In this document: positions 34,485 through 42,783 of the stretch, one piece after another
Layout of the letters: each line of letters starts with the position of its first letter
Position numbering within the stretch: the first letter of the stretch is position 1
From: Pseudomonas mandelii
GTDB lineage: Bacteria > Pseudomonadota > Gammaproteobacteria > Pseudomonadales > Pseudomonadaceae
Direction: 5' to 3'
Length of the DNA: 64,000 nt
Assembly (NCBI RefSeq): GCF_900106065.1
Contig: NZ_LT629796.1
Coordinates: 4,991,501-5,055,500 of the forward strand
Translations under genes and position numbers: made by a program
The notes under the pieces: model-generated
Seen by the model: only the letters and a program-made list of their open reading frames with translations
What the model was told of the DNA's origin: nothing
Database searches by the model: none

Positions 34485-34901
34485 ATGAATACATCGCGAT
34501 GGGATGAGCGGGCGCAGGATTTCGGACTGCTGTTTTTGCGGGTCACTGGCGGTGTGTTTCTACTGTGGGTGCACGGTTTGCCGAAGCTGCTTAACATCAG
34601 CGCTCAACTGCAAGTCATCGAAGACCCGTTTCACCTCGGCGCGAACGTCACGCTGATGCTGGCGATTTTTGCCGAGGTGCTGTGCCCGTTGCTGATTATC
34701 GCAGGGGTGTTGGTGCGTCTGGCGTGTCTGCCGATTCTGGCAGTGTTGCTGATCGCGCTGCTGGTGGTGCATGCGCAATGGAGTCTCGATGAAGGGCAGT
34801 TCGGTTGGCTGCTGTTGATTGTGTTCACCAGCCTACTTATCGCCGGGCCGGGACGGCTGGCGCTCAATGTCCGATTTGCCGGAGCTTTGCGTTATGCCTG
34901 A
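34485..34901 (+). CDS. DoxX-family membrane protein
   Basis: A 138-residue protein with four membrane segments. 'LLFLRVTGGVFLLWVHGLPKLLN' at the start is the DoxX signature, and 'IFAEVLCPLLIIAGVLVRLACLPI' follows. DoxX proteins sit in the inner membrane, often beside oxidoreductases. It is first in a coupled operon: its stop overlaps the start of the next gene. Confidence 0.9.
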   Translation: MNTSRWDERAQDFGLLFLRVTGGVFLLWVHGLPKLLNISAQLQVIEDPFHLGANVTLMLAIFAEVLCPLLIIAGVLVRLACLPILAVLLIALLVVHAQWSLDEGQFGWLLLIVFTSLLIAGPGRLALNVRFAGALRYA

Positions 34902-35487
34902 ATCCAATCGTTTCGAGGAAGTCGTGACCCTGGTCATCAAGCACCGGGTCAAAGCCGGTTTTGAAGCGCCCTATGAAGCCTGGTTGCGCAACATTGTCAG
35001 CATCGCCGGGCAGCAGGAAGGGCACTTGGGCGTGGACGTGATGCGCGGTAAAAACGCTGGCCTGGACATGTACACCTGCGTGCTGCGCTTTTGTTCCACC
35101 GACGCGATGCAGCGTTGGCTCGATTCACCGCAGCGCCTTGAGTTGGTCAAGGAAGCCACGCCGATGCTCGCCGATGGCGACCAGACCGAGGTCAATCCGG
35201 TCAACGAATTCTGGTTCGCGCCGCAGGCCGACGCCGCTTCGCCACCGCCGCCGCGCTGGAAGCAGGCCGTGGTGACCTTGCTGGTGATTCTGCCGCACAC
35301 CTTGCTGGTGCCGCTGCTCTGGGGCCCGCTGCTGCAACTTAACGCCATCCTGTCCAATTACGTGGTCGCGACGTTCCTGATCACGCTGACCATCGTCGTT
35401 TCGGTGGTGTACCTGTTCATGCCGATGGCGACGCGTCTGTTCGCGCCCTGGCTGTCTCAATCCACTCCGTCCAAGGAAACGCGATGA
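34894..35487 (+). CDS. Antibiotic biosynthesis monooxygenase-domain protein with C-terminal membrane segments
   Basis: A 197-residue protein. The N-terminal ~100 residues form a ferredoxin-like ABM domain ('VTLVIKHRVKAGFEAPYEAWLRNI', 'HLGVDVMRG', 'VLRFCSTDAMQRWLDSPQR'). Residues ~128-185 hold two membrane segments ('VVTLLVILPHTLLVPLLWGPLL', 'FLITLTIVVSVVYLF'). The gene starts inside the DoxX gene and its stop overlaps the amidohydrolase start (ATGA), so all three are translationally coupled. Function unknown; association with DoxX suggests a membrane redox or detoxification unit. Confidence 0.85.
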   Translation: MPESNRFEEVVTLVIKHRVKAGFEAPYEAWLRNIVSIAGQQEGHLGVDVMRGKNAGLDMYTCVLRFCSTDAMQRWLDSPQRLELVKEATPMLADGDQTEVNPVNEFWFAPQADAASPPPPRWKQAVVTLLVILPHTLLVPLLWGPLLQLNAILSNYVVATFLITLTIVVSVVYLFMPMATRLFAPWLSQSTPSKETR

Positions 35488-37322
35488 ACGCCGATCTGAT
35501 TTTATTCAATGGCCAATTTCATACCGTTGACCGTGAAAACCCACGCGCCAGCGCGGTGGCGATCCGCGAAGGTCGCTTCGTCGCGGTCGGCACCGACGCC
35601 GAAGCCATGGCCCTGCGCGGGTCGGGCACGCAGGTCATCGACCTCAAGGGTCGTTGCGTCATTCCCGGCCTCAACGACTCGCACTTGCACCTGATTCGCG
35701 GCGGTCTGAATTACAACCTCGAACTGCGTTGGGAAGGCGTGCCATCGGTGGTCGATGCCTTGCGCATGCTCAAGGACCAGGCCGATCGCACGCCCACGCC
35801 GCAATGGGTGCGGGTGGTCGGTGGCTGGAACGAATTCCAGTTCGCCGAAAAGCGCATGCCGACCCTCGAAGAACTCAATCAGGCCGCGCCAGACACCCCG
35901 GTGTTTGTCCTGCATTTGTACGACCGCGCGTTGCTCAACCGCGCCGCTTTGCGCGTGGCCGGTTACACCCGCAACACGCCGAACCCGCCGGGTGGCGAGA
36001 TTGTGCGCGATGCCAACGGTGAGCCGACCGGCATGCTGGTCGCCCGTCCCAATGCGATGATTTTGTACTCGACGCTGGCCAAGGGGCCAAAGTTGCCGCT
36101 GGAGTACCAGGTCAACTCGACGCGCCAGTTCATGCGCGAACTCAATCGCCTCGGCCTGACCAGCGCCATCGACGCCGGCGGTGGTTTCCAGAATTATCCC
36201 GACGATTATCAGGTGATCGAACAGTTGGCCAAGGACCAGCAGCTGACCATTCGCATCGCCTACAACCTGTTCACGCAGAAGCCGAAAGAAGAGCTGACCG
36301 ACTTCAAGAACTGGACGTCGAGCGTGACCCTGCATCAGGGCGACGATTACCTGCGACACAACGGCGCCGGGGAAATGCTGGTGTTTTCGGCGGCGGATTT
36401 CGAGGACTTCCTCGAGCCGCGTCCGGACTTGCCGCAGACCATGGAAGATGAGCTGGAACCGGTGGTTCGCCACCTCGTCGAGCAGCGCTGGCCGTTCCGT
36501 TTGCACGCCACGTACAACGAATCCATCAGCCGCATGCTCGACGTGTTCGAGAAGGTCAACCGCGACATTCCGTTCAACGGTTTGCCATGGTTTTTCGACC
36601 ACGCTGAAACCATTACGCCGCAGAACATCGAGCGGGTGAGGGCGCTGGGTGGCGGTATTGCGATTCAGGATCGCATGGCGTTTCAGGGCGAGTATTTCGT
36701 CGAGCGTTATGGCGCCAAGGCCGCCGAGGCGACCCCGCCGATCAAGCGCATGTTGGCCGAAGGGGTACCGGTCGGCGCCGGTACGGATGCCACGCGGGTG
36801 TCGAGCTACAATCCTTGGACATCGTTGTACTGGATGGTCAGTGGCCGCACCGTCGGTGGCCTGGAACTGCATGCCGAGGGCCTGTCCCGGCAGACCGCGC
36901 TGGAGCTGTTTACCCACGGCAGCGCCTGGTTCTCGTCCGAGCAGGGCAAGAAAGGCCAGATCAAGATTGGCCAACTGGCGGATGTCGCGGCGCTCAGCGC
37001 TGACTTTTTCAGCGTCGATGAAGAAGCGATCAAGTGGATCGAATCGGTGTTGACCGTGGTCGGCGGCAAGGTGGTGTACGCCGCCGGCGATTTCGAAAAA
37101 CTGGGACCTGCCAGCGTGCCGGTGCTGCCGGACTGGTCGCCGGTGGTCAAGGTGCCGGGTCATTGGCGTCCGACGTCGCCGATGCAGGCGCAGGTTCACC
37201 ATTGCAGCGGGCCGTGCGGCGTGCATGCCCACAGCCATGAAAAGGCCCGGTTGTCGAACGCGCCGGTCAGCGATTTCGCCGGTTTCTGGGGCGCGTTCGG
37301 CTGCTCGTGCTTCGCGTTCTGA
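35484..37322 (+). CDS. Amidohydrolase (YtcJ type) with a Cys/His-rich C-terminal tail
   Basis: A 612-residue metal-dependent hydrolase. 'VIPGLNDSHLHLIRGG' carries the HxH pair (67 and 69), and 'FDHAETI' plus 'VGAGTDATRVSSYNPW' add further ligands, typical of amidohydrolase family 3. The last ~45 residues are unusual, with HHCSGPCGVHAHSH then a Phe/Trp-rich end containing CSCFAF; they could bind metal. Members cleave N-acyl or formyl amides. Coupled to the upstream gene; the downstream isochorismatase-like gene follows after 68 bases. Confidence 0.85.
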   Translation: MNADLILFNGQFHTVDRENPRASAVAIREGRFVAVGTDAEAMALRGSGTQVIDLKGRCVIPGLNDSHLHLIRGGLNYNLELRWEGVPSVVDALRMLKDQADRTPTPQWVRVVGGWNEFQFAEKRMPTLEELNQAAPDTPVFVLHLYDRALLNRAALRVAGYTRNTPNPPGGEIVRDANGEPTGMLVARPNAMILYSTLAKGPKLPLEYQVNSTRQFMRELNRLGLTSAIDAGGGFQNYPDDYQVIEQLAKDQQLTIRIAYNLFTQKPKEELTDFKNWTSSVTLHQGDDYLRHNGAGEMLVFSAADFEDFLEPRPDLPQTMEDELEPVVRHLVEQRWPFRLHATYNESISRMLDVFEKVNRDIPFNGLPWFFDHAETITPQNIERVRALGGGIAIQDRMAFQGEYFVERYGAKAAEATPPIKRMLAEGVPVGAGTDATRVSSYNPWTSLYWMVSGRTVGGLELHAEGLSRQTALELFTHGSAWFSSEQGKKGQIKIGQLADVAALSADFFSVDEEAIKWIESVLTVVGGKVVYAAGDFEKLGPASVPVLPDWSPVVKVPGHWRPTSPMQAQVHHCSGPCGVHAHSHEKARLSNAPVSDFAGFWGAFGCSCFAF

Positions 37323-37390
37323 CGATCACAAAACGCGCCGATGCGCTGCGTCGGCGCCTTGCGTAATACCCATCCATCGAGGAGTTTCAC

Positions 37391-38017
37391 ATGAGCAACG
37401 TTCCGTACAAGCGCCTGAACAAAGACGATGCCGTAGTCCTGTTGGTCGACCACCAGACCGGCCTGATCTCGCTGGTCCAGGATTTCTCGCCGAACGAATT
37501 CAAGAACAACGTGCTGGCCCTCGCGGACCTGGCCAAGTTCTTCAAATTGCCGACCATCCTCACCACCAGTTTCGAAAATGGCCCGAACGGCCCGATGGTG
37601 CCTGAGCTCAAGGAACTGTTCCCGGACGCGCCGTACATCCCGCGTCCAGGCCAGATCAATGCCTGGGACAACGAAGATTTCGTCAAAGCCGTTAAAGCCA
37701 CTGGCCGCAAGCAACTGATCATCGCGGGTGTGGTGACCGACGTATGCGTGACTTTCCCGACGTTGTCGGCACTGGCGGAAGGCTTTGAAGTGTTTGTAGT
37801 GACCGACGCCTCGGGCACCTTCAACGAAACCGTGCAGCAAGCGGCCTGGGCTCGCATGTCGGCGGCCGGAGCACAATTGGTCAACTGGTTCTCGGTGGCG
37901 TGCGAGCTGCAGGGTGACTGGCGTAACGACATGGAAGGCCTGGCGAACCTGCTGTCGCCGCGTATTCCGAACTATCGCAACTTGATGAACAGCTACGTGG
38001 CGCTGACTTCGAAGTAA
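37391..38017 (+). CDS. ycaC: Isochorismatase-family hydrolase (YcaC type)
   Basis: A 208-residue cysteine hydrolase. 'VVLLVDHQTGLI' holds the catalytic Asp, 'GVVTDVCVTFPTLSALAEG' holds the nucleophile Cys with the family's cis-peptide Val-Thr, and a Lys in 'ATGRKQLIIAG' neighbours it. YcaC-like enzymes are soluble, often octameric, and act on unidentified amides. Last gene of the operon, closed by a terminator. Confidence 0.9.
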   Translation: MSNVPYKRLNKDDAVVLLVDHQTGLISLVQDFSPNEFKNNVLALADLAKFFKLPTILTTSFENGPNGPMVPELKELFPDAPYIPRPGQINAWDNEDFVKAVKATGRKQLIIAGVVTDVCVTFPTLSALAEGFEVFVVTDASGTFNETVQQAAWARMSAAGAQLVNWFSVACELQGDWRNDMEGLANLLSPRIPNYRNLMNSYVALTSK

Positions 38018-38031
38018 GCCCGGCGATCCAT

Positions 38032-38061
38032 AAAAATGCCCGCGACTGTGCGGGCATTTTT
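38032..38061 (+). terminator. Rho-independent terminator after ycaC
   Basis: AAAAATGCCCGC (38032-38043) pairs perfectly with GCGGGCATTTTT (38050-38061) over a six-base loop. The A/T tails make it work in both directions. Confidence 0.9.
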
Positions 38062-38095
38062 ATGTCTGGGACAACCTCATTGGGGTGGTGAGGTT

Positions 38096-38192
38096 TTTTG
38101 TGGCGAGGGAGCTTGCTCCTGCTGGGCTGCGAAGCAGCCCCTTTTGGTGAGCGCTGCGCGCTCAAGCGGGAGCAAGCTCCCTCGCCACAAAA
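38096..38192. repeat. REP-type palindrome (GGGAGCAAGCTCCCTCGCCACA class)
   Basis: TTTTTGTGGCGAGGGAGCTT at the left is mirrored by GGAGCAAGCTCCCTCGCCAC at the right; inner bases contain GGGCTGCGAAGCAGCCC and GAGCGCTGCGCGCTC hairpins. Confidence 0.85.
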
Positions 38193-38226
38193 GCACGCCA
38201 CCACAACATTCAGGCAGCCACAAAAA

Positions 38227-39663
38227 CTAGGCCTGTTGGCGTTTTTGCAGCCAGTTGAGGAAGCCGTTTTTCTTGATCGGAACCGGTTTGGCCATCAGCG
38301 CCAACCGGCTGTTCTGCTGCCGCACCGCTTGCAGCTTGTTCAGCGCCCGACCCACTTCAACCCGTTGTTCCATGCAACCACGGGTCAGGGATTTGTCGAT
38401 CCGGTAAATGATGCACGAGGTCAGGGTGGTGAAGGTGGCCTGGGACGGTGTATCGGTGAGCACGCTTTGTTCACCCATCACCTCACTCGGCCCCATGCGC
38501 CCGGCTTCGGTTTGCCCGGTGCCATCGGGGACGGTGGCGCTGACCACGCCTGTGGCGATCACCATCAGGCTGTCCGGCACTTCGCCCAATTCCAGCACCA
38601 CCTGACCCGCCGCGTATTGCTGCGGGACCATGGACTGAGCCAATTGATCACGCTCGTCCTCGCTCAGGGAGCGGAAGACTTTCACTTCATCCAGCAACGC
38701 CCGTGCGCGGGTTGTCGGTTCAATAACACCATCGATCTGCCGGGAAATTCCCGCCGCTTCGAGGTGCCGGTGCGCCAGGTCGAACAGCTGATTGCGCACC
38801 TCGCTCTTCTTGCCGAGCTCGGCGATAAAGCCGCTGGCCACGTACTCGGACATGGTTTCGCCAGCCTCTTTGAGCACGGCTTTCGGCGCCGGGTTGAGCA
38901 GCAAACTGCTGCTGCCTTGAAGCGTGCGCTCCAGCGCATCCAGCACCCGACGCGGGCGGATGTGGTTGGGCACTTGAATGCTGATGGACACGCCGTGCAT
39001 GTTGGTCGGCCGGCTGAGGTTGACGATTTTCGCCTTGGCCGCCACCGAATTCGGCACCACAGCGGTGCTGCCGGCGCTGGTCAGCAGGTGCGTGGCGCGC
39101 CAGTCGATGTCGAGGACTTTGCCTTCGACGCCATCGATCATGATCCAGTCATCCACCTGATACGGCTTGGTGGTGTTGAGCACGATCCCGGAAAACACGT
39201 CGCTCAAGGTGCTTTGCAACGCCAGACCGACGACGATGGCCACGACGCCGGACGTCGCCAGCAAGCCTTTCACCGGCAGCTCCAGCACGTAACCGGCCGC
39301 CGCGACGATGGCAATAAGGAACACCAGCGCGCCGATGACGTCCTGCAACAAGCGACCGCTGTGACCGATGCGGCGCATCAGCACCAGGCCGATGACTTCG
39401 GTGAGCACCCGCGCGGAGTACAGCCACCAGAGAATCCCCAACGCCGTGGCGCCCAATTGCGCGACACGATCCTCGGCGAACAACGGTGCCTGCAACGGGC
39501 TCACACCGGCATTGATCACCAGCGCGCTGAACAGCACAAACAACGCCAGCCGCACGCCAACCCGCGTGACGCGATGCTTGAACGGCGCGAGGTGCCAGAG
39601 CACGGTGTCGATCACCAGCAGCAGGGCACTCCAGGACAGCAGGTGAGCGAGGACAAAAGACAT
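38227..39663 (-). CDS. Mechanosensitive channel (MscS family) with cyclic-nucleotide-binding domain
   Basis: A 478-residue protein. About four membrane segments occupy the first ~165 residues, and the pore helix region is 'LLATSGVVAIVVGLALQSTLSDVFSGIVL'. The MscS beta domain follows ('KPYQVDDWIMIDGVEGKVLDIDWRATHL'). Residues ~325-450 are a CRP-like domain ('VFRSLSEDERDQLAQSM', 'GQVVLELGEVPDSLMVIATGVV', 'MGEQSVLTD'). This layout is that of bacterial cyclic-nucleotide-gated MscS channels. The ATG at 39663 has GGAG seven bases before; the upstream frame is REP DNA. Whether it responds to cAMP is not shown by sequence. Confidence 0.9.
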   Translation of the reverse strand: MSFVLAHLLSWSALLLVIDTVLWHLAPFKHRVTRVGVRLALFVLFSALVINAGVSPLQAPLFAEDRVAQLGATALGILWWLYSARVLTEVIGLVLMRRIGHSGRLLQDVIGALVFLIAIVAAAGYVLELPVKGLLATSGVVAIVVGLALQSTLSDVFSGIVLNTTKPYQVDDWIMIDGVEGKVLDIDWRATHLLTSAGSTAVVPNSVAAKAKIVNLSRPTNMHGVSISIQVPNHIRPRRVLDALERTLQGSSSLLLNPAPKAVLKEAGETMSEYVASGFIAELGKKSEVRNQLFDLAHRHLEAAGISRQIDGVIEPTTRARALLDEVKVFRSLSEDERDQLAQSMVPQQYAAGQVVLELGEVPDSLMVIATGVVSATVPDGTGQTEAGRMGPSEVMGEQSVLTDTPSQATFTTLTSCIIYRIDKSLTRGCMEQRVEVGRALNKLQAVRQQNSRLALMAKPVPIKKNGFLNWLQKRQQA

Positions 39664-39701
39664 GGGGGAACTCCGGCAGACTGGTTGTTGTTGGCGGTAG
39701 T

Positions 39702-39777
39702 TTTTTGTAGGAGCCAGGCTTGCCGGCGAAGGCGCCCTCAAGTACGCCTTCGCCGGCAAGCCTGGCTCCTACAAAAA
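39702..39777. repeat. 33-bp perfect inverted repeat (REPIN)
   Basis: The 33 bases 39702-39734 (TTTTTGTAGGAGCCAGGCTT...) are the exact reverse complement of 39745-39777, with a 10-base loop. The A/T ends make it a plausible bidirectional terminator for the esterase gene that ends at 39819. Confidence 0.95.
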
Positions 39778-39818
39778 GCAGCTTCGCCACACATTGCTGT
39801 GTGGCGAGGCGAGGTGAC

Positions 39819-40838
39819 TCAGTTCAAGTGAGTCTTGAGTTCCAGTGCTGCCTGACGAACCGCCGCTTTCACCTCCGGAATCTGGCTCAGCGGGTTGAGC
39901 AGGCCGAAGTCGTGGATCATGCCGTTGTATCGCACCGCCGTGACCGGCACACCGGCTGCGTCGAGGTGGCGGGCATAGGCTTCGCCTTCGTCACGCAACA
40001 CGTCGAACTCGGCGGTTTGCACCAGGGCGGCGGGCAGGCCTTTGAGCTGTTCGGCGCTGGCTTGCAACGGCGAGGCATGGATCTGCGCACGCTCGGCCTG
40101 GTCGGTCGTGTAGTTGTCCCAGAACCAGTTCATCATGCCCTTGGTCAGGAAGTGGCCTTCGGCAAATTGCTGGTACGAGCCGCTGTCGAACTGTGCGTTG
40201 GTCACCGGCCACATCAACAACTGGAAGCGCAGCGACGGTGCTTTCTGTTCCTTGGCCATCAACGCCACGACCGCCGCCATGTTGCCGCCGACGCTGTTGC
40301 CGGCTACCGCCAAGCGCTTGCCATCGACGCCGATGTCCTTGCCATGCTCGGCCACCCAACGGGTCGCGGCGTAGGCCTGGTTGATCGCAGTCGGGTAATG
40401 CGCTTCCGGCGACGGCGTGTAATCGACATACACCGCGACAGCGCCGGAGCCGACCACCAGATCGTGGATCAGACGCTGGTGAGTCGGGTAATCGCCCAAC
40501 ACCCAGCCGCCACCGTGGAAGAACATGAACACCGGCAATTCACCTTTGACCTTGGCCGGCCGGACGATTTTCAGGTTGATGGTTTGCCCGTCGACCTTGA
40601 TCGCACGATCGCTGACGTCCACACCCGACAGATCAACCTTCACCGAGTTTTGCGCACCGGTCAGCACCGCACGGGCATCTTTGGGGCTCAACTGCTCAAG
40701 CGGCTTGCCACCGCCGGCGGCGAGGGCTTCGAGGAAGGCCTGGGTATTGTGTTCGACACCCGGGCTGCCGGCGGCGAATGCATTGCCGATGGAAAGGGCG
40801 AGAAGGGAAGCGGTCAGGGTTTGTTTGACGATGTTCAT
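39819..40838 (-). CDS. Exported alpha/beta hydrolase (HSL/acetyl esterase type)
   Basis: A 339-residue protein with a signal peptide ending around AFA-A (residues 21-23). The oxyanion motif HGGGW (108-112), nucleophile GNSVGG (Ser182), acid in 'AEFDVLRDEG' and His in 'MIHDFGLL' define the hormone-sensitive-lipase group. It would act on short-chain esters in the periplasm or outside. It lies divergent from a LysR gene across 160 AT-rich bases, so that regulator probably controls it. Confidence 0.9.
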   Translation of the reverse strand: MNIVKQTLTASLLALSIGNAFAAGSPGVEHNTQAFLEALAAGGGKPLEQLSPKDARAVLTGAQNSVKVDLSGVDVSDRAIKVDGQTINLKIVRPAKVKGELPVFMFFHGGGWVLGDYPTHQRLIHDLVVGSGAVAVYVDYTPSPEAHYPTAINQAYAATRWVAEHGKDIGVDGKRLAVAGNSVGGNMAAVVALMAKEQKAPSLRFQLLMWPVTNAQFDSGSYQQFAEGHFLTKGMMNWFWDNYTTDQAERAQIHASPLQASAEQLKGLPAALVQTAEFDVLRDEGEAYARHLDAAGVPVTAVRYNGMIHDFGLLNPLSQIPEVKAAVRQAALELKTHLN

Positions 40839-40999
40839 GGGGCAAATCCTTTTTAATTAATTAATTTTTGATTACCTGAGGTCAGGTCGCTGCTGGCGCT
40901 GTAGGTCAGGCCTCAGCAACACCGTGGACACAGATTAATAGGTCGCCCAAAAGGGAAAAAGCAGCTATAAAGTGTTTGACTGTCAACCAAGGCGTGACA

Positions 41000-41896
41000 A
41001 TGAACCCGTTCGAAGATATGCGTATTTTTTGCCAGGTCATGGACTCCGGCAGCTTCACCTCGGCAGCCGATCAATTGGGCCTGTCCAAGCAGTTCGTCAG
41101 CCGGCGCTTGATGCAGCTCGAAGAGCGTCTGGGCGTGCGCCTGCTCAATCGCTCCACGCGGCGGCTGGACGTCACGCCGCTGGGCCAGAGTTATTACGAG
41201 TCCGCGTTACGTTTGCTCGGTGAAGTCGAGCAAGTGGAGCAGGGCATCGCCGGCCAGACCACCGAGCCGCGCGGCACCATCCGCGTAAGTGCGCCGTTGT
41301 CGTTTGCGCTGGCGCATCTGGGGTGCTTGCTGCCGTTGTTTTTGCAGCGCTATCGCGATGTCACGGTGGAAGTGGACTTGAGCGATCGGCCGGTGGACTT
41401 GCTCAGCGAGGGTTACGACCTGGCGTTGCGCATCGGCATCCTGGAGGACTCGACCCTGATCGCCCGCCGCATCGCCTCCATCCAGCGCGTGTACTGCGCC
41501 AGCCCGGCCTATCTGGCTGAGCGCGGCACGCCGCTCAAACCCGAAGATTTGCACAACCATGACTGCCTGCCTTACGGCCACGGGCGTCAGGTGCAATGGC
41601 GTTTCGAAGGGCAGGGCAAGCCGCTGAGCGTCAACGTGACGGGCCGGATGCGGGTCAACAACGGGGAGTTGCTCAAGGATGCGGCGGTGGCCGGGATGGG
41701 GATTACGTATTTGCCGACGTTCATCGTCGGTTCGGCGCTGAAGGAGGGGCGGCTGGTGCCGGTGCTGGATGAGTTTCGTCCGCCGCCGCTGACGTTGTCG
41801 GCGGTGTATCCGCAGCACCGCCAGAGTTCGCGGCCGGTGCTGGCGTTGATCGAGTTTTTGCGCGAGCGGCTGGATCGGGTTGAGTGTGGGTTGTAG
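41000..41896 (+). CDS. LysR-family regulator, probably of the divergent esterase
   Basis: A 298-residue regulator (MNPFEDMRIFCQVMDSGSFTSAADQLGLS). Helix-turn-helix at ~15-60 ('KQFVSRRLMQLEERLGVRLLNRSTRRLDVTPLG'), CrgA-like effector domain after ('GTIRVSAPLSFALAHL', 'YDLALRIGILEDSTLIARRI'). AAGG lies upstream of the ATG. The spacer to the divergent esterase contains TTAATTAATTAATT, an AT-rich symmetric stretch that may be part of the control region. Confidence 0.9.
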   Translation: MNPFEDMRIFCQVMDSGSFTSAADQLGLSKQFVSRRLMQLEERLGVRLLNRSTRRLDVTPLGQSYYESALRLLGEVEQVEQGIAGQTTEPRGTIRVSAPLSFALAHLGCLLPLFLQRYRDVTVEVDLSDRPVDLLSEGYDLALRIGILEDSTLIARRIASIQRVYCASPAYLAERGTPLKPEDLHNHDCLPYGHGRQVQWRFEGQGKPLSVNVTGRMRVNNGELLKDAAVAGMGITYLPTFIVGSALKEGRLVPVLDEFRPPPLTLSAVYPQHRQSSRPVLALIEFLRERLDRVECGL

Positions 41897-41917
41897 AACG
41901 CCGGATCACACATCTCC

Positions 41918-42012
41918 TTGTAGGAGCGAGGCTTGCCCGCGAAGGCGTCGTGACATTCAAAACAAGCGTTGACTGATACGACGCCTTCGCGGGCAAGCCT
42001 CGCTCCTACAAG
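41918..42012. repeat. Long near-perfect REPIN palindrome
   Basis: CTTGTAGGAGCGAGGCTTGC at the left is the exact complement of GCAAGCCTCGCTCCTACAAG at the right, and the match extends inward to CGTCGT/ACGACG (about 35 paired bases). It separates the convergent LysR and glycine-rich protein genes. Confidence 0.9.
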
Positions 42013-42042
42013 GGATTGTGGGGTTTTGAAGATCAGCCCTTG

Positions 42043-42633
42043 TCAGGACCTTTTGTCATCGCCTGGCTCCCCACCGACATGCACACCGCGGTCGTCGCCG
42101 ATTTCGCCCGCGCGATGCACACCGCGGTCGTCGCCGATTTCTCCCGCGCGGTGCACACCGTGGTCGTCGCCGATTTCGCCCGAGCGGTGCACACCGTGAT
42201 CGTCGCCGGGCTCAGAGTGAGTGCCGCTGCGCCCGGATGAGGCTGAGCTGCCTGAGTGTCCCGAACCATGGTCGCCGCTGCTGTGACCGCTGCCGCTGTT
42301 GCCGCCGCTGCCGTTTCCACTGTGGCCGCCGCCATTGCCGCCGCTGCCGCTGCCACCGTGACCACCGCCATTGCCGCCGCCCCCGCTTCCGCCACCGGAA
42401 CCACCGCCGCCGTGACCGCCGCCACCGCCACCAGAACCGCCGCCACCACCGCCAGACCCACCGCCGCCGTGACCACCACCACCGCCCCCGCCGCCCGATC
42501 CACCGCCGCCACCACTACCACCATCCTTGGCCTGGGCACTCGATACCCCGGACAAGCTGTCCGGGATCAATACGGTAGACGCCGACAGAACTGCGCCAAT
42601 AGCTACTGCCAGTAAAAGCTTGTTGATGTGCAT
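42043..42633 (-). CDS. Secreted glycine-rich low-complexity protein with 12-residue repeats
   Basis: A 196-residue protein starting MHINKLLLAVAIGAVLSAST, with a signal peptide ending near SSAQA-K (35). Residues ~38-125 are Gly/Ser/His low complexity (GGGGSGGGGGGHGGGG pattern). Residues ~145-196 contain four tandem 12-residue repeats of the form GDD(H/R)GVHR(A/S)GEI. GGAG precedes the ATG. The adjacent gspF and gspG genes and the manganese oxidase suggest it may be a substrate or matrix partner of that system; Asp/His repeats could bind metal. Function is otherwise unknown. Confidence 0.8.
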   Translation of the reverse strand: MHINKLLLAVAIGAVLSASTVLIPDSLSGVSSAQAKDGGSGGGGGSGGGGGGGGHGGGGSGGGGGGSGGGGGGHGGGGSGGGSGGGGNGGGHGGSGSGGNGGGHSGNGSGGNSGSGHSSGDHGSGHSGSSASSGRSGTHSEPGDDHGVHRSGEIGDDHGVHRAGEIGDDRGVHRAGEIGDDRGVHVGGEPGDDKRS

Positions 42634-42783
42634 GTCGTTCTCCGTCTTCTTATTCAGGTTGGAACGTTGATGAACAATGCAACTTGCTGCTCGATTCAAT
42701 GGGAGAACACCGCAACGCGCCGATTAATTCAGTGGCAACGCGTATGAACGATGAACGGTACACATCGATCCTGTTCCAGCGGG

